Shown piece after piece: positions 1-9,800 of a DNA stretch of 64,000 bases. The DNA lies in NCBI GenBank assembly GCA_038321965.1, contig JBBQFL010000020.1, forward strand, positions 9,803-73,802, read 5' to 3'. The position numbers and the translations under genes were made by a program. Below the pieces are notes generated by a model. The model had not been told where the DNA came from. It worked only from the letters and a program-made list of their open reading frames with translations, and did not search any database. Source of the DNA: UKL13-2 sp038321965 (GTDB lineage: Bacteria; Pseudomonadota; Gammaproteobacteria; Burkholderiales; Usitatibacteraceae). The first letter of the stretch is position 1, and each line of letters starts with the position of its first letter.

Positions 1-109
1 CCCGGCGATGGTGGCGCGCGGCGAGCGCATCGATTCGGGTCGAGGCGAGGTATCCGTAAGGCGATGAAAAATCAAAATAAAAATCGATGGCGGGTTGGTC
101 GCTGGACAT
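1..109 (-). CDS. DsbA-family isomerase, 2-hydroxychromene-2-carboxylate isomerase-like (N-terminal part only)
   Basis: Reading the minus strand from an ATG at 109-107 gives 36 codons that run off the window edge. The translation begins MSSDQPAIDFYFDFSSPYGY and continues LASTRIDALAARH. The DFYFDFSSPY(G/A)YLA start is the hallmark of the thioredoxin-fold DsbA/HCCA isomerase (NahD, kappa-GST-like) family, with the Ser of SSPY at the glutathione-binding position. A GGAG Shine-Dalgarno lies five bases before the ATG. Family members isomerise hydroxychromene carboxylates in aromatic degradation, but many homologues have unknown substrates, so only the family is assigned. The gene is upstream of nothing else in this window; its C-terminus is outside. 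Confidence 0.72.
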   Translation of the reverse strand, partial: MSSDQPAIDFYFDFSSPYGYLASTRIDALAARHHRR

Positions 110-189
110 GGATTCTCCATAAGCGGTGATAGTTGTTAATTGTTCGGCAATTCACTACCCATAATCTTAGTCGAGTGAATCGTTCAAAA

Positions 190-215
190 AAAAGCCCCGT
201 CGAGACGGGGCTTTT
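190..215 (-). terminator. Rho-independent terminator of rne
   Basis: Perfect 8-bp stem GCCCCGTC / GACGGGGC with a two-base loop, extended by A-T pairs. On the minus strand it is followed by a run of eight T. It lies about 40 bp beyond the rne stop codon. The plus-strand side has only four T, so it works mainly for rne. Confidence 0.9.
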
Positions 216-254
216 CCTTCCAGAAGTGCGGGGATTGAAACCCAGACCTAGTAT

Positions 255-3002
255 CTAGACTGACGGTTTATCGCCACTATCGCCAGAAACCGGATTCTTG
301 GTTTCAACAAAAAGTAGTGGTTCGCTTTGGGTGGCACGCGGGCCACGCGGTCGTGGTGTCCGCCGGCGCGGCGCTTCTTCTTCAACCGCCTGGATGACTG
401 CGGTTACGGGTGCCGGAACGGTCTCGATGAATACCAGTGGCTCGCTCTGAGCCACGTCACGGTTGCGGCGGCGTGCCGGACGGGGTGTGGAGCGAATCAC
501 TGACGCATCATCAATCTGATCGACAGGTGCTGCGGCAGTCGTCTCGGCGGTCTCGATTCGAGGCAACATTGGCGCTGGTGCAACGTGGACTGGTTCGACA
601 GGCGCCGATGCTGCGACCATTGGTTCTTCCTGAACCGGTGTGGGCGATGACGCTTGTTCGTGGGCGGTCGCAACGGGTGCCGCGGTCACGGCAGTTGGTT
701 CAGAATTTACATGGCTCGCCAAGCCAGGTGTTGACGCAGCCATTGCAACCAACGCCGCCTCGGTAGCGCGAACTGCTTCCGGTTGTGGTGCCGACGGTTC
801 GTGCGAAGTTGCAGAAGTCTGGCCTGTTACTGTCGGGGCATTCTGGTCTACCCGCGGTTCGCGACCGTCGCGACCGCCACGGCCGCCACGGCCGCGACGA
901 CGGCGACCACGGCCTTCGCCCTCTTCGCCAGATTCAACCGGCCGGGCTTCCAGTGCCGCTCTTGGTTGTTGTTGCTGACGCGGCTTTTGCGGCTGCGGCG
1001 CTAATTCCGGTCCACCGACGACGACAGGATCGGCAATTTTTTCAACGCGCTGCTCACGTTGTTCGTTCAGGCGGTTGCGTTCGTTGCGTGGGCCGCGCTC
1101 CTGATTCTGTGGTCCAGACTGACCCGGGCGATCCTTGCGGTCTCCGCGTTTGCGGTCACCATCACGCCCATCGCGTCCGTCACGCCGAGGGCGATCACCA
1201 CCACGGCCATCGCGATTTTCGCGCGGCGGTCTTGCCGGCGGCGCCGACTGTGCGACTGCTTGTGGTTGTGGTGCAGGCTCGGAATCAAACAGGCTGGCGA
1301 AGCGTTTCCATAATGAAGGCTTCTCTACTGTCGGCGCGACTGGCGTCACTGTAGCTTCACGCGGACGGGGCTCTGCAGCAATCGGTGCAGGTTGGGTCGG
1401 TGTAATGCCTTTAACGATCGGCTCCGGGCGGGCAGGCTTCGATTCCGCATCCGCGCCATTTACACTCGCGACTTCCTCGACCGGGCGATTGACCATCTGG
1501 TAGCTTGGCGTCGCGAGATCCAGTTTCTCGGAATCTGAGCGCAGACGCTCGACTTCGTAGTTCGGTGTCTCCAGATGTACATTTGGAATAAGCAGCACAT
1601 TCACCTTAAACCGCATTTCCATCTTGTGAATGTCCTGGCGTTTTTCGTTCAGCAGGAAGGTGGCGACATCAACCGGTACTTGCGCATGCACTGCGCCAGT
1701 ACCTTCTTTCATGGCCTCTTCCTGAATGATGCGCAATATATGTAGTGCGGAGGAAGCGGTATCGCGAATGTGTCCCAGCCCGTGACAACGAGGGCAGGGG
1801 ATATAACTCGATTCGGAAAGAGCAGGTTGCAAACGTTGACGCGACAGCTCTAGCAAGCCGAAGCGCGAAATTTTTCCGGTCTGCACGCGAGCGCGGTCAT
1901 AGTGCAACGCGTCACGCAAGCGGTTTTCGACTTCGCGCTGATTCTTTGTCGATTCCATATCGATGAAATCGATGACGACCAGTCCGCCCAGATCGCGCAG
2001 GCGCAATTGGCGGGCGATCTCATCGGCGGCCTCGCAATTGGTGCGGAAGGCGGTTTCTTCGATATCGTGACCCTTGGTGGCGCGTGCAGAGTTGACGTCG
2101 ATCGACACCAGCGCTTCGGTGTGATCGATGACGATGGCACCGCCCGAGGGAAGTGTCACGTCGCGGCGATAGGCGGTTTCGATCTGGTGCTCAATCTGGA
2201 AACGCGAGAACAGCGGAACGTCGTCCTTATATAGCTTCACTTTGTGGACGTTTGCAGGCATCACGGTGGACATGAACGACTGCGCTTGTTCGAAAATCTC
2301 GGGCGTATCGATGAGGATTTCGCCAACGTCCGGCTGGAACAAGTCGCGAATCGCGCGTACCACGAGGCTCGATTCGAGATAAATGAGCTCTGGTGCTTTC
2401 ACATCTTTGGCAGCGCCATCGATGGCTTCCCACAGCTGCATCAGATAACCAAGGTCCCACTGCAGCTCTTCGGCGGAGCGCCCGATACCGGCAGTGCGGG
2501 CGATGACGCTCATGCCTTCAGGGATGGTCAACTGATCGAGGGTTTCGCGTAGTTCAGCGCGCTCTTCACCTTCAACGCGACGGGAGACGCCGCCACCGCG
2601 TGGGTTATTGGGCATCAGCACCAAGTAGCGTCCCGCCAGTGAAACATAGGTCGTGAGTGCCGCGCCCTTGTTACCACGCTCGTCCTTTTCAATCTGGACA
2701 AGCAGTTCCTGGCCAACCCGCAGGTTCTGCGCAATCTTGCCGCGCGTACCTTCGCCATCTTCACCCTGCACATATTCTCGGGTCAGTTCCTTGAAAGGCA
2801 GGAAGCCGTGACGTTCGGCGCCGTAATCGACGAATACCGCTTCGAGCGACGGCTCGACGCGAGTGACTTTGGCTTTGTATATATTGCTTTTTCGCTGTTC
2901 CTGGCCGGCGTGTTCGATGTCGAGGTCAACCAGCTTTTGCCCGTCGACGATGGCGACGCGGAGTTCTTCTGCCTGCGTTGCATTGAATAACATGCGTTTC
3001 AT
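255..3002 (-). CDS. rne: Ribonuclease E
   Basis: Essential endoribonuclease for mRNA decay and rRNA/tRNA maturation, and scaffold of the RNA degradosome. The protein is 915 aa. The start MKRMLFNATQAEELRVAIVD is the canonical RNase E start, with an AAGGAAG ribosome site just upstream; a longer reading from 3095 has no such support. Domains in order: S1 RNA-binding domain (about residues 35-120), catalytic DNase I-like core with the metal-binding aspartates in SIDVNSARAT and VVIDFIDM, the zinc-link motif CPRCHGLG (about 405), then a long Pro/Ala/Arg-rich disordered tail with RRRRGRGGRGGRDGR stretches that replaces the enterobacterial scaffold region. It is transcribed divergently from rluC, as in many beta- and gammaproteobacteria, and terminates at the hairpin at 190-215. 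Confidence 0.97.
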   Translation of the reverse strand: MKRMLFNATQAEELRVAIVDGQKLVDLDIEHAGQEQRKSNIYKAKVTRVEPSLEAVFVDYGAERHGFLPFKELTREYVQGEDGEGTRGKIAQNLRVGQELLVQIEKDERGNKGAALTTYVSLAGRYLVLMPNNPRGGGVSRRVEGEERAELRETLDQLTIPEGMSVIARTAGIGRSAEELQWDLGYLMQLWEAIDGAAKDVKAPELIYLESSLVVRAIRDLFQPDVGEILIDTPEIFEQAQSFMSTVMPANVHKVKLYKDDVPLFSRFQIEHQIETAYRRDVTLPSGGAIVIDHTEALVSIDVNSARATKGHDIEETAFRTNCEAADEIARQLRLRDLGGLVVIDFIDMESTKNQREVENRLRDALHYDRARVQTGKISRFGLLELSRQRLQPALSESSYIPCPRCHGLGHIRDTASSALHILRIIQEEAMKEGTGAVHAQVPVDVATFLLNEKRQDIHKMEMRFKVNVLLIPNVHLETPNYEVERLRSDSEKLDLATPSYQMVNRPVEEVASVNGADAESKPARPEPIVKGITPTQPAPIAAEPRPREATVTPVAPTVEKPSLWKRFASLFDSEPAPQPQAVAQSAPPARPPRENRDGRGGDRPRRDGRDGRDGDRKRGDRKDRPGQSGPQNQERGPRNERNRLNEQREQRVEKIADPVVVGGPELAPQPQKPRQQQQPRAALEARPVESGEEGEGRGRRRRGRGGRGGRDGREPRVDQNAPTVTGQTSATSHEPSAPQPEAVRATEAALVAMAASTPGLASHVNSEPTAVTAAPVATAHEQASSPTPVQEEPMVAASAPVEPVHVAPAPMLPRIETAETTAAAPVDQIDDASVIRSTPRPARRRNRDVAQSEPLVFIETVPAPVTAVIQAVEEEAPRRRTPRPRGPRATQSEPLLFVETKNPVSGDSGDKPSV

Positions 3003-3714
3003 AATTCTTCCTTCTCGCGCCGTTTCAGCGACAGGCGAGGGCGAAGACGAACCCGGCGGGTCTGACGCGGCTAGCGCACAGACCGAGGCGACCAAAAGCG
3101 CGTTAGCTGACTACTCGCAACGATAAAGATGACGTGCCGCACCTCGCAGGGTCGTTGGACCGAACGGTATCGAGTGTCGATGTTGGTGGGGGTAGATTGT
3201 CATCTTGCGGTGCGTGTCAAAAACTGCGGCGCTATTTTTATGTCGGCGTTTTCACAATGCATTATTCACAACGCGCAATGGAGAACGCCTGACTGCCTTG
3301 TTGCCTTGGAGCGGTTTTGCAGGACCGAATAGGCTCCGCCAAAACGTCCATCTGTTCATCTTCACGCCACCCGGTGCTGCTGTCCGCTTCGCGGACGGTG
3401 CGCGCAAATCGTTTAATATCGCTACTTGTTTGAGTCAGGAACCCGAGACCAAATGGTGAGGGACCTGCCCAGCGGTGAGCGAAAACGACCGCCCGTTTTC
3501 CGTTTTGAGCGGCGCTCCAACAAACGCTGGCAGTAGGGTTTTCAAAACTGCGCGGGAAAGCGGATCGACGGCACAAAATGGTGATTTCTTGGGAGTTCGG
3601 TGCCGACGGGCTGCGCTAACAAAATTCACAATCGAGCGAATCAGTTACTGTGCAGCGGGCCGGTAGAATCGACGGACTCGCTTCAAAATCAACGAGATAA
3701 AAGTATATCCTAAG
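3003..3714. promoter_or_regulatory. Divergent rne/rluC intergenic region with probable long rne leader
   Basis: About 710 bp with no convincing gene; short frames here have poor codon use and no recognisable product. It must hold the promoters for both divergent genes. In enterobacteria rne has a long structured 5' leader through which RNase E autoregulates, and the length here is compatible with that (inference). A small GC-rich hairpin, GTCCGC-TTC-GCGGAC, lies at 3382-3396. I could not identify a convincing -35/-10 pair. Confidence 0.4.
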
Positions 3715-4758
3715 ATGGCATCTGCGGGTAACAAATCACATTCCGGCCAAGAAAATGCTACTGAGAACGCCGGTGGTGGGCCATTCGCCGCAGCCAGTTT
3801 TGTGACCATCGACGAAGCATCTGTGGGCCAGCGCATGGATAATTTTCTGCTGACACTGCTGAAGGGTGTGCCCAAGAGTCATGTTTATCGAATCGTGCGT
3901 TCGGGCGAAGTTCGGGTAAACAAAGGGCGGGTGGCGGCAGATTACCGATTGGAAGAAGGCGATCTGGTACGAGTGCCACCCGTCAAGACAGCAGAGAAAA
4001 AAGAAAGACCTAGCGTGGGCGCGGCTTCGCAGGCATTTTCAGGCGGGAAGGCCCGCCCTTCATTGAGTTTGCTATATGAGGACGAGGCGCTACTGGCGAT
4101 CAACAAACCCGCGGGATTGGCGGTGCACGGCGGCAGCGGAATTAGTTTTGGCGTGATTGAAGCGCTGCGGGCATTGCGGCCGGAGGCGAAGTTCCTGGAA
4201 CTGGTGCATCGTATCGATCGCGAAACTTCCGGCGTGTTGCTGATCGCCAAAAAACGTAGCGCGTTGACGGCGCTGCACGCTATGTTGCGCGGCGATACGG
4301 ATGATCGCATCGAGAAACATTACGCCGCGTTGGTGAAAGGAGCCTGGCCGGATGAACGCCGCCACGTTCGCGTAAAGCTTGCCAAATACGTGACAGATGC
4401 GGGCGAGCGGCGCGTATCTGTGGACGAAGAGGAGGGTCAGGAATCTCATACCATCGTCACGCGGAAGGAGGTCCTTCCAGGGGCGACCTTGCTGGATTGC
4501 GAAATACGCACCGGGCGCACGCACCAGATTCGCGTGCATCTGGCGCATTTGGGATTTCCAATCATCGGCGACGACAAATACGGTGATTTCACGCTGAACA
4601 AATATGTAGCTTCAGCGAAACACGGAGGCTTGAAGCGGATGTTTTTGCACGCCCGATTGATGGCGTTTTCACACCCAGTTGGCGGAGAAAGGCTGGTCAT
4701 CGAGGCACCACTGTCGGCGGATTTGACGCATTACCTCGCACATATTCGGAATGGATAA
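3715..4758 (+). CDS. rluC: 23S rRNA pseudouridine synthase RluC
   Basis: Isomerises specific uridines of 23S rRNA to pseudouridine (955, 2504 and 2580 in E. coli). The 347-aa protein has an S4 RNA-binding domain (about residues 28-85, with RMDNFLLTLLKGVPKSHVYR) and an RluA-type catalytic domain. The motif HRIDRETSGVLLIAKK carries the catalytic Asp at 168. CRTGRTHQIRVHLAHLGFPI-type C-terminal sequence is present, with I in place of the leading C. The ribosome site before the ATG at 3715 is weak, but no better start is visible. It is the first gene of a tight plus-strand run with the HAD phosphatase, Rieske protein and sppA. Confidence 0.95.
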   Translation: MASAGNKSHSGQENATENAGGGPFAAASFVTIDEASVGQRMDNFLLTLLKGVPKSHVYRIVRSGEVRVNKGRVAADYRLEEGDLVRVPPVKTAEKKERPSVGAASQAFSGGKARPSLSLLYEDEALLAINKPAGLAVHGGSGISFGVIEALRALRPEAKFLELVHRIDRETSGVLLIAKKRSALTALHAMLRGDTDDRIEKHYAALVKGAWPDERRHVRVKLAKYVTDAGERRVSVDEEEGQESHTIVTRKEVLPGATLLDCEIRTGRTHQIRVHLAHLGFPIIGDDKYGDFTLNKYVASAKHGGLKRMFLHARLMAFSHPVGGERLVIEAPLSADLTHYLAHIRNG

Positions 4759-5440
4759 CAGGATGGCAACTAGCGAGAGCGTGAGTCCAAACAAGTACGA
4801 CCTGATTGTGTTTGATTGGGATGGCACCATCATGGATTCCACCGGCCTCATCGCCGAGTGCATTCAGCTGGCGGCGAAGGATCGCGGATTACCGATTCCG
4901 TCAACAGTGTCCGCAATGTCGATCATCGGCCTGGGTATCCAAGAGTCCACGCTGCGACTGTTTCCAGCGCTTGATCGCGACGCGCAAACGGCATTTGCGT
5001 CGGCCTACCGAAAACACTTTGTGCCGCGAGACCACGAGGCGCCTGTCTACGCTGGCATACGAGAACTGTTGGCCGGTTTGGATCGTCCCAGGCGATTCCT
5101 TACGGTTGCAACCGGCAAGCCACGCATGGGGCTTGAGCGTGCCTTTGGTCATAGCGGACTAAAGTCAACGTTTCATTTTTCGCGGTGTGCCGATGAGGGA
5201 TTTTCAAAGCCGCATCCCGACATGTTGTTGAAGTTGATGGATTTCACCGGGGTGCCACCTGAACGCACACTGATGATAGGTGACACGATTCACGACCTTG
5301 AGTTGGCAAGCAACGCCGACGTCGCGGCAGTCGCCGTGACTTATGGCGCGCATTCTGCAGAATTGCTCGCAACGCGCAAATCAGTTCACATGGTCGATTC
5401 AGTTGACGAACTGGCGCGATGGCTGAACACCAACGCATAA
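4751..5440 (+). CDS. HAD-superfamily phosphatase, Gph-like
   Basis: Haloacid-dehalogenase-like hydrolase of 229 aa, subfamily IA. Motif I DWDGT (nucleophile Asp22) and its following acid are present, as are motif II VATGKPR, motif III FSKPHPDML and motif IV IGDTIHDLELA. These give the four catalytic clusters of a phosphoglycolate phosphatase-type enzyme with a helical cap. The exact substrate cannot be told. The gene overlaps the rluC end by 8 bp; an alternative ATG at 4763 would avoid the overlap. This HAD gene next to rluC is conserved in betaproteobacteria. Confidence 0.88.
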   Translation: MDNRMATSESVSPNKYDLIVFDWDGTIMDSTGLIAECIQLAAKDRGLPIPSTVSAMSIIGLGIQESTLRLFPALDRDAQTAFASAYRKHFVPRDHEAPVYAGIRELLAGLDRPRRFLTVATGKPRMGLERAFGHSGLKSTFHFSRCADEGFSKPHPDMLLKLMDFTGVPPERTLMIGDTIHDLELASNADVAAVAVTYGAHSAELLATRKSVHMVDSVDELARWLNTNA

Positions 5441-5805
5441 TTTGCCGCGTCGACGAATTGATCGATGGCGGCCGCGCGGTGCGTTTTACGCTGCCCATCC
5501 GCGGCCCCACACAAGAGCTTGCCTGCTTTGTGATTGCTTACGATGGCGGAGTGTATGGTTATGTCAATTCCTGCCCACATCGCGGTACGGAGCTTGACTG
5601 GCAGGCAGGCGAGGTGTTCGAGGAAACAGGCTTATACTTGGTGTGCGCAACCCACGGTGCCTTGTTCGAGCCAGTTAGCGGCCTGTGCGTGGGCGGTCCA
5701 TGTCAGGGGGAGAAGCTGCGCCCAGTAGCAATAACAGTATCAGGAAGCGATGTCGTGCTAGACGGCCACGGTGTCGATTTAAAGAAATTCGAACGTGAGC
5801 CATGA
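5419..5805 (+). CDS. Rieske [2Fe-2S] protein
   Basis: Single-domain Rieske ferredoxin-like protein, 128 aa. The cluster ligands are C52-P-H54 in SCPHRGTELDW and C76-A-T-H79 in CATHGALFEP, the complete CxH...CxxH pattern. There is no signal peptide or membrane segment, so it is cytosolic. It overlaps the HAD gene by 22 bp and shares an ATGA overlap with sppA, implying translational coupling. Its redox partner is unknown; the neighbourhood is conserved in betaproteobacteria without an obvious pathway. Confidence 0.88.
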   Translation: MAEHQRIICRVDELIDGGRAVRFTLPIRGPTQELACFVIAYDGGVYGYVNSCPHRGTELDWQAGEVFEETGLYLVCATHGALFEPVSGLCVGGPCQGEKLRPVAITVSGSDVVLDGHGVDLKKFEREP

Positions 5806-6788
5806 ATCAGGATTACGCATCACAATCAAATGAAAATCCCGCACCCTGGGAACGGGGAGTGCTCGAAAAACTCGCATTCGAAGCACTCGCAGAGCAGCGC
5901 GCGACGCGCCGCTGGCGTACCGGGATTGCCGTTGCCTGGCTGCTATTGTTATTCCTGTTGCTATTCGCGATGCTAGGCTGGATCGGTGGCAAGCGAGAGG
6001 GCTCTTCGCTCGAAAAGCACACCGCACTGGTGGAACTCAAAGGCGTCATTTCCAGTGAAACCAAAGCTTCTGCAGACAAGATCATCAGCTCATTGCAACA
6101 TGCATTCAAAGATAAAAATACGCAGGGTGTGGTGCTTCGCATTAATAGCCCAGGTGGAAGCCCGGTGCAGGCCGGATACATCAATGACGAGATCAAGCGT
6201 CTGCGTGGAAAGCACAAAGAAATTCCAATTTACGTAGTCGTTCAGGATATCTGTGCGTCGGGCGGCTATTACGTCGCCGTGGCAGCAGACAAGATCTTTG
6301 TCGACAAGGCGTCTATCGTGGGATCTATCGGTGTACTGATGGATGGTTTTGGCTTCACCGGTGCGATGGAAAAGCTGGGCGTGGAGCGTAGGCTGGTAAC
6401 CGCAGGGGAAAACAAAGGATTTCTTGACCCATTTTCGCCGATAAACGCGGAACAGCAGAAATACGCCAAGCAGATGGTTGACGAGATTCATCAACAGTTC
6501 ATCAGAGTCGTCAAGGAAGGGCGGGGTTCCAGACTCAAAGTAACGCCGGAAATATTCTCCGGTTTGGTCTGGTCTGGCGAGAAAAGCGTTGCCAACGGGT
6601 TGGCAGATGGATTTGGTGGTCTCGACTTTGTCGCTCGGGATATCATCAAGGCGGAACAGATTGTCGATTTTACGGAAGAAGATTCGCTATCTGAAAGTTT
6701 AGTAAGACGGCTCGGTACCAGCGCCGCAGAATCGTTTTGGAACAAAATGTTTGCTGTCGCGGCAATCAGCGGGCGCACCCCACATTAG
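5802..6788 (+). CDS. sppA: Signal peptide peptidase SppA, short form
   Basis: Membrane-anchored serine protease of family S49 that degrades cleaved signal peptides. It is 328 aa, about half of E. coli SppA, so it carries a single protease domain as in Bacillus. One transmembrane segment lies near residues 42-63 (AVAWLLLLFLLLFAMLGWIG). The nucleophile is Ser153 in ICASGGYY. The general base is most likely Lys205 in ENKGFLDPF, 52 residues later, matching the Ser/Lys spacing of single-domain SppA. The start codon overlaps the Rieske stop (ATGA). Confidence 0.93.
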   Translation: MNQDYASQSNENPAPWERGVLEKLAFEALAEQRATRRWRTGIAVAWLLLLFLLLFAMLGWIGGKREGSSLEKHTALVELKGVISSETKASADKIISSLQHAFKDKNTQGVVLRINSPGGSPVQAGYINDEIKRLRGKHKEIPIYVVVQDICASGGYYVAVAADKIFVDKASIVGSIGVLMDGFGFTGAMEKLGVERRLVTAGENKGFLDPFSPINAEQQKYAKQMVDEIHQQFIRVVKEGRGSRLKVTPEIFSGLVWSGEKSVANGLADGFGGLDFVARDIIKAEQIVDFTEEDSLSESLVRRLGTSAAESFWNKMFAVAAISGRTPH

Positions 6789-6846
6789 TCCGGCGCTGCA
6801 CCGACGCAGGTTGGTTGAGCGCGCTAAACGATAAAACCGTTAATCC

Positions 6847-9800
6847 ATGGCGCCCAATAGCAATCCCGACGAACTTTCTGCGAATCAGACCGGTCTCGAA
6901 CCGCAATCCAACCGAGCGTCGTCAAGTGTTCCGGGTTCCCCAGCAGCAATTCAAACCGCAAATCCCGTAACGCCGGAGTCTATGCAAAGCACCAGCCTCA
7001 AGCTGCGCATCGTTGCCGGATTCGCTGCGATGACGCTTGCTGTGGCACTGTTGATGGGGATCATCACCGCCAAGATACTGAGCGATAGCGGCATCACACC
7101 TGAACTTGCCAACAGCTTGCGCCGCGAATTACTGCTGTGGGGTTTCGGTGCCGTTGTCATCGCCGGATTTCTTGGTGTGGTATTTGCGCGGCAGATTAGC
7201 GAGCCCCTGCGCCGGCTGACGCAAGAACTGCAGCAGCGGGATTTTCACGATTTGGCCGATGCCGTCAGTGTGCGACGCGAATTCCGGGAGCTCGAACAAT
7301 TGAGCCTCACGATACGTGCGCTGGCGAGTTCAGTGCGAAGCCGTGACATGGAAATTTCTTCAAGCGAACGCAAATTTCGAGAGGCATTTGACCTGGTTGG
7401 GACCGGGCTGACGCAGATGGATTCAGAAGGCCGCTTTTTGACCTTAAACAGACGCTTCTGCGAGATGCTGGGCTATTCTGCTGACGAATTGCGCGGCAAA
7501 AAGTTCAGAGACATTGCGCATCCAGACGATCTGGCTGTCAGCGAGGGCATGCCGCTGAATGTAACAGCACCCGGTTCAGTCGCGTCGATAAATCGCGAAA
7601 CACGATACATTCGAAAAGACGGCTCTATCCTGTGGGCGCAACGGTCGGGTGTGGTGGTACATGATTTGGAGGGAAGGCCAGCGTACACGCTGGGATCGAT
7701 AGAGGATGTATCTAACTATCACGCGTCACAAGTTGCACTAACCGTACTGAATGAATCGCTCAACGCCATCGTCAAAACGTCGCCGCTGGCGATTTACTCG
7801 GTGACACCGGTTGGCGTAGTGACATTGTGGAATCCCGCCGCCGAGAAAATTTTCGGTGTAAAGGAAGCCGTTGTTCTTGGCAGGCCGTCACCGATTTGGG
7901 CTGAATCACAGGCTGCAGCAGTAGAGATACGCGAAAAGGTGTTACGTGGCGAAACTGTTCACAACCTCCCGATCAGTTGGGCGGCGAGCGAGAGCGATCG
8001 TCGCGAGATCAGTCTGTCTGCTGCGCCATTGCGCGGCCCAGATAATGAAGTCACTGGAATACTTGTAACGGCGTCTGACATTACGGACGCAATCCGAACG
8101 ACGCGCGCGCTAGATGAGCAATTGCATTTCACGCGTGAATTGCTCGAAGTGATTCCATCACCGATCTTTTATAAAGGCGCAAGCGGCAAGTATCTGGGTT
8201 TCAATCGTGCTTGGGAGTCTTTTTTTTCCAAACGACGTGAAGACTGGATAGGCAGTGGCTCTGAAGAGTTGCTTTCACCTGAACACGCAAAATCGGCAAT
8301 TCTGGAAGATGTCAAGCTGCTGGCCAGCGGCGAGACCATTGTCGCTGAGGATGTTATCGCGGACGGGAACGGTAACAATCGTCACATCATTCGACATGTC
8401 AGTCGCTTTACCAACGCGGACGGCGATCCCGCTGGCGTGATTGGTGTGCTTACCGACCTCACGGATTTCAAGCACGTCACGCAGGCGTTGGAGGCCTCCG
8501 AAGGGCGCTTCAAGGCATTGACGGAAAGTGCGATGGACATCGTAACGGTGCTTGATGCACAAGGTGTCATTGTCTATCAAAGCCCATCAGTGATGCATCT
8601 GCTCGGCCACGATCCTGGAGAAATGATTGGCCGCAGCCAGTTCGACCTCGTTCATCGCGATGATGTAAAAGTGATGCGCGCCATGTTCGATGAACTGATT
8701 ACGCGGGGCAAGATGTCACATCCGGTCGAGTTCAGAGTCCGTAGCAAATCCGGAATCTGGTGCACGCTGGAGTCAATCGGCAAGAACTGTCTGGATATTC
8801 CAGAAGTACGCGGCATCATTGTGAATACGCGCGACGTATCTGATCGCAAGACGATTCAGCAGCGCATGCAGCATCTGGCGTATCACGATGCATTGACAGA
8901 CCTGCCAAATCGATCGCTCATGCAAGACCGCATATCGCAGGCAATTGGACGTGCTGAACGCGCTAACAAGCGTTTTGCCGTGATGTTCATCGACATCGAC
9001 AATTTCAAAAATATCAATGACACGCTTGGGCACGATACTGGCGACGAACTGCTTCGGCAGATTGCGCGACGGTTGAGTGATTCAGTACGTGTGCACGACA
9101 CCATCGCCAGACAGGGCGGGGACGAATTCATTGTGCTGCTCGATCAGTTGGACGGACACCTCGGGGCAACACGTGTCGCGCAAAAAATTCTCGAGGCATT
9201 GCGCGCCGCATTTGCTCTCAGCGGCACGGATCAGCACGTGTCGGGTTCAATCGGTATCGCGCTTTATCCAGATGACGGCAGCGATGCGCCGACACTACTA
9301 AAGAATGCCGATACAGCCATGTTCCACGGCAAGGCGCAGGGTAAGAACACCTACCAGTTCTTTACGCCGCAGATGAATATCGCGGTCAAGCGTCGCGCAG
9401 CGATGGAATCAAACCTTCGTGCCGCCGTGAAAAATGGCAATTTCTCTTTGGTATACCAGCCGCAAATTGATCTCAACTCCGGAGAAATCGTTGCGCTGGA
9501 AGCACTGGTGAGATGGGTGTCGCCGGAAAGCGGCACCATTATGCCGAGCGAATTCATTCCCCTGGCCGAAGACACCGGATTGATCAGCGAGATCGGTGAA
9601 TGGGTGCTACGGGAGGCATGCCGACAAGCAAAAGAATGGTTGGATGTCGGCATGCCGCGGCGGCGCATGGCAGTCAATTTGTCGGCACGGCAGCTTACCG
9701 ACAAGGGCTTTGTGGACTTGCTGACGACGATACTGGAGGAGACGCAACTCGATCCTTCTTTGCTTGAGCTGGAAATTACCGAGAGTCAGGTGATGCGACA

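Noticed and set aside
215..258. tRNA 3'-half-like sequence on the minus strand (GGGTTTCAATCCCCGC) near the rne stop
   Set aside because: The T-stem does not pair over five base pairs in register with the loop consensus, and no acceptor or anticodon arm fits. It also overlaps the rne end.
785..1354. 189-codon plus-strand frame inside rne
   Set aside because: Mirror of the Arg/Gly-rich RNase E tail; composition is that of an antisense frame.
3262..3576. 104-codon minus-strand frame upstream of rne
   Set aside because: Low-complexity, no family match and no start signal; it lies in the probable rne leader.
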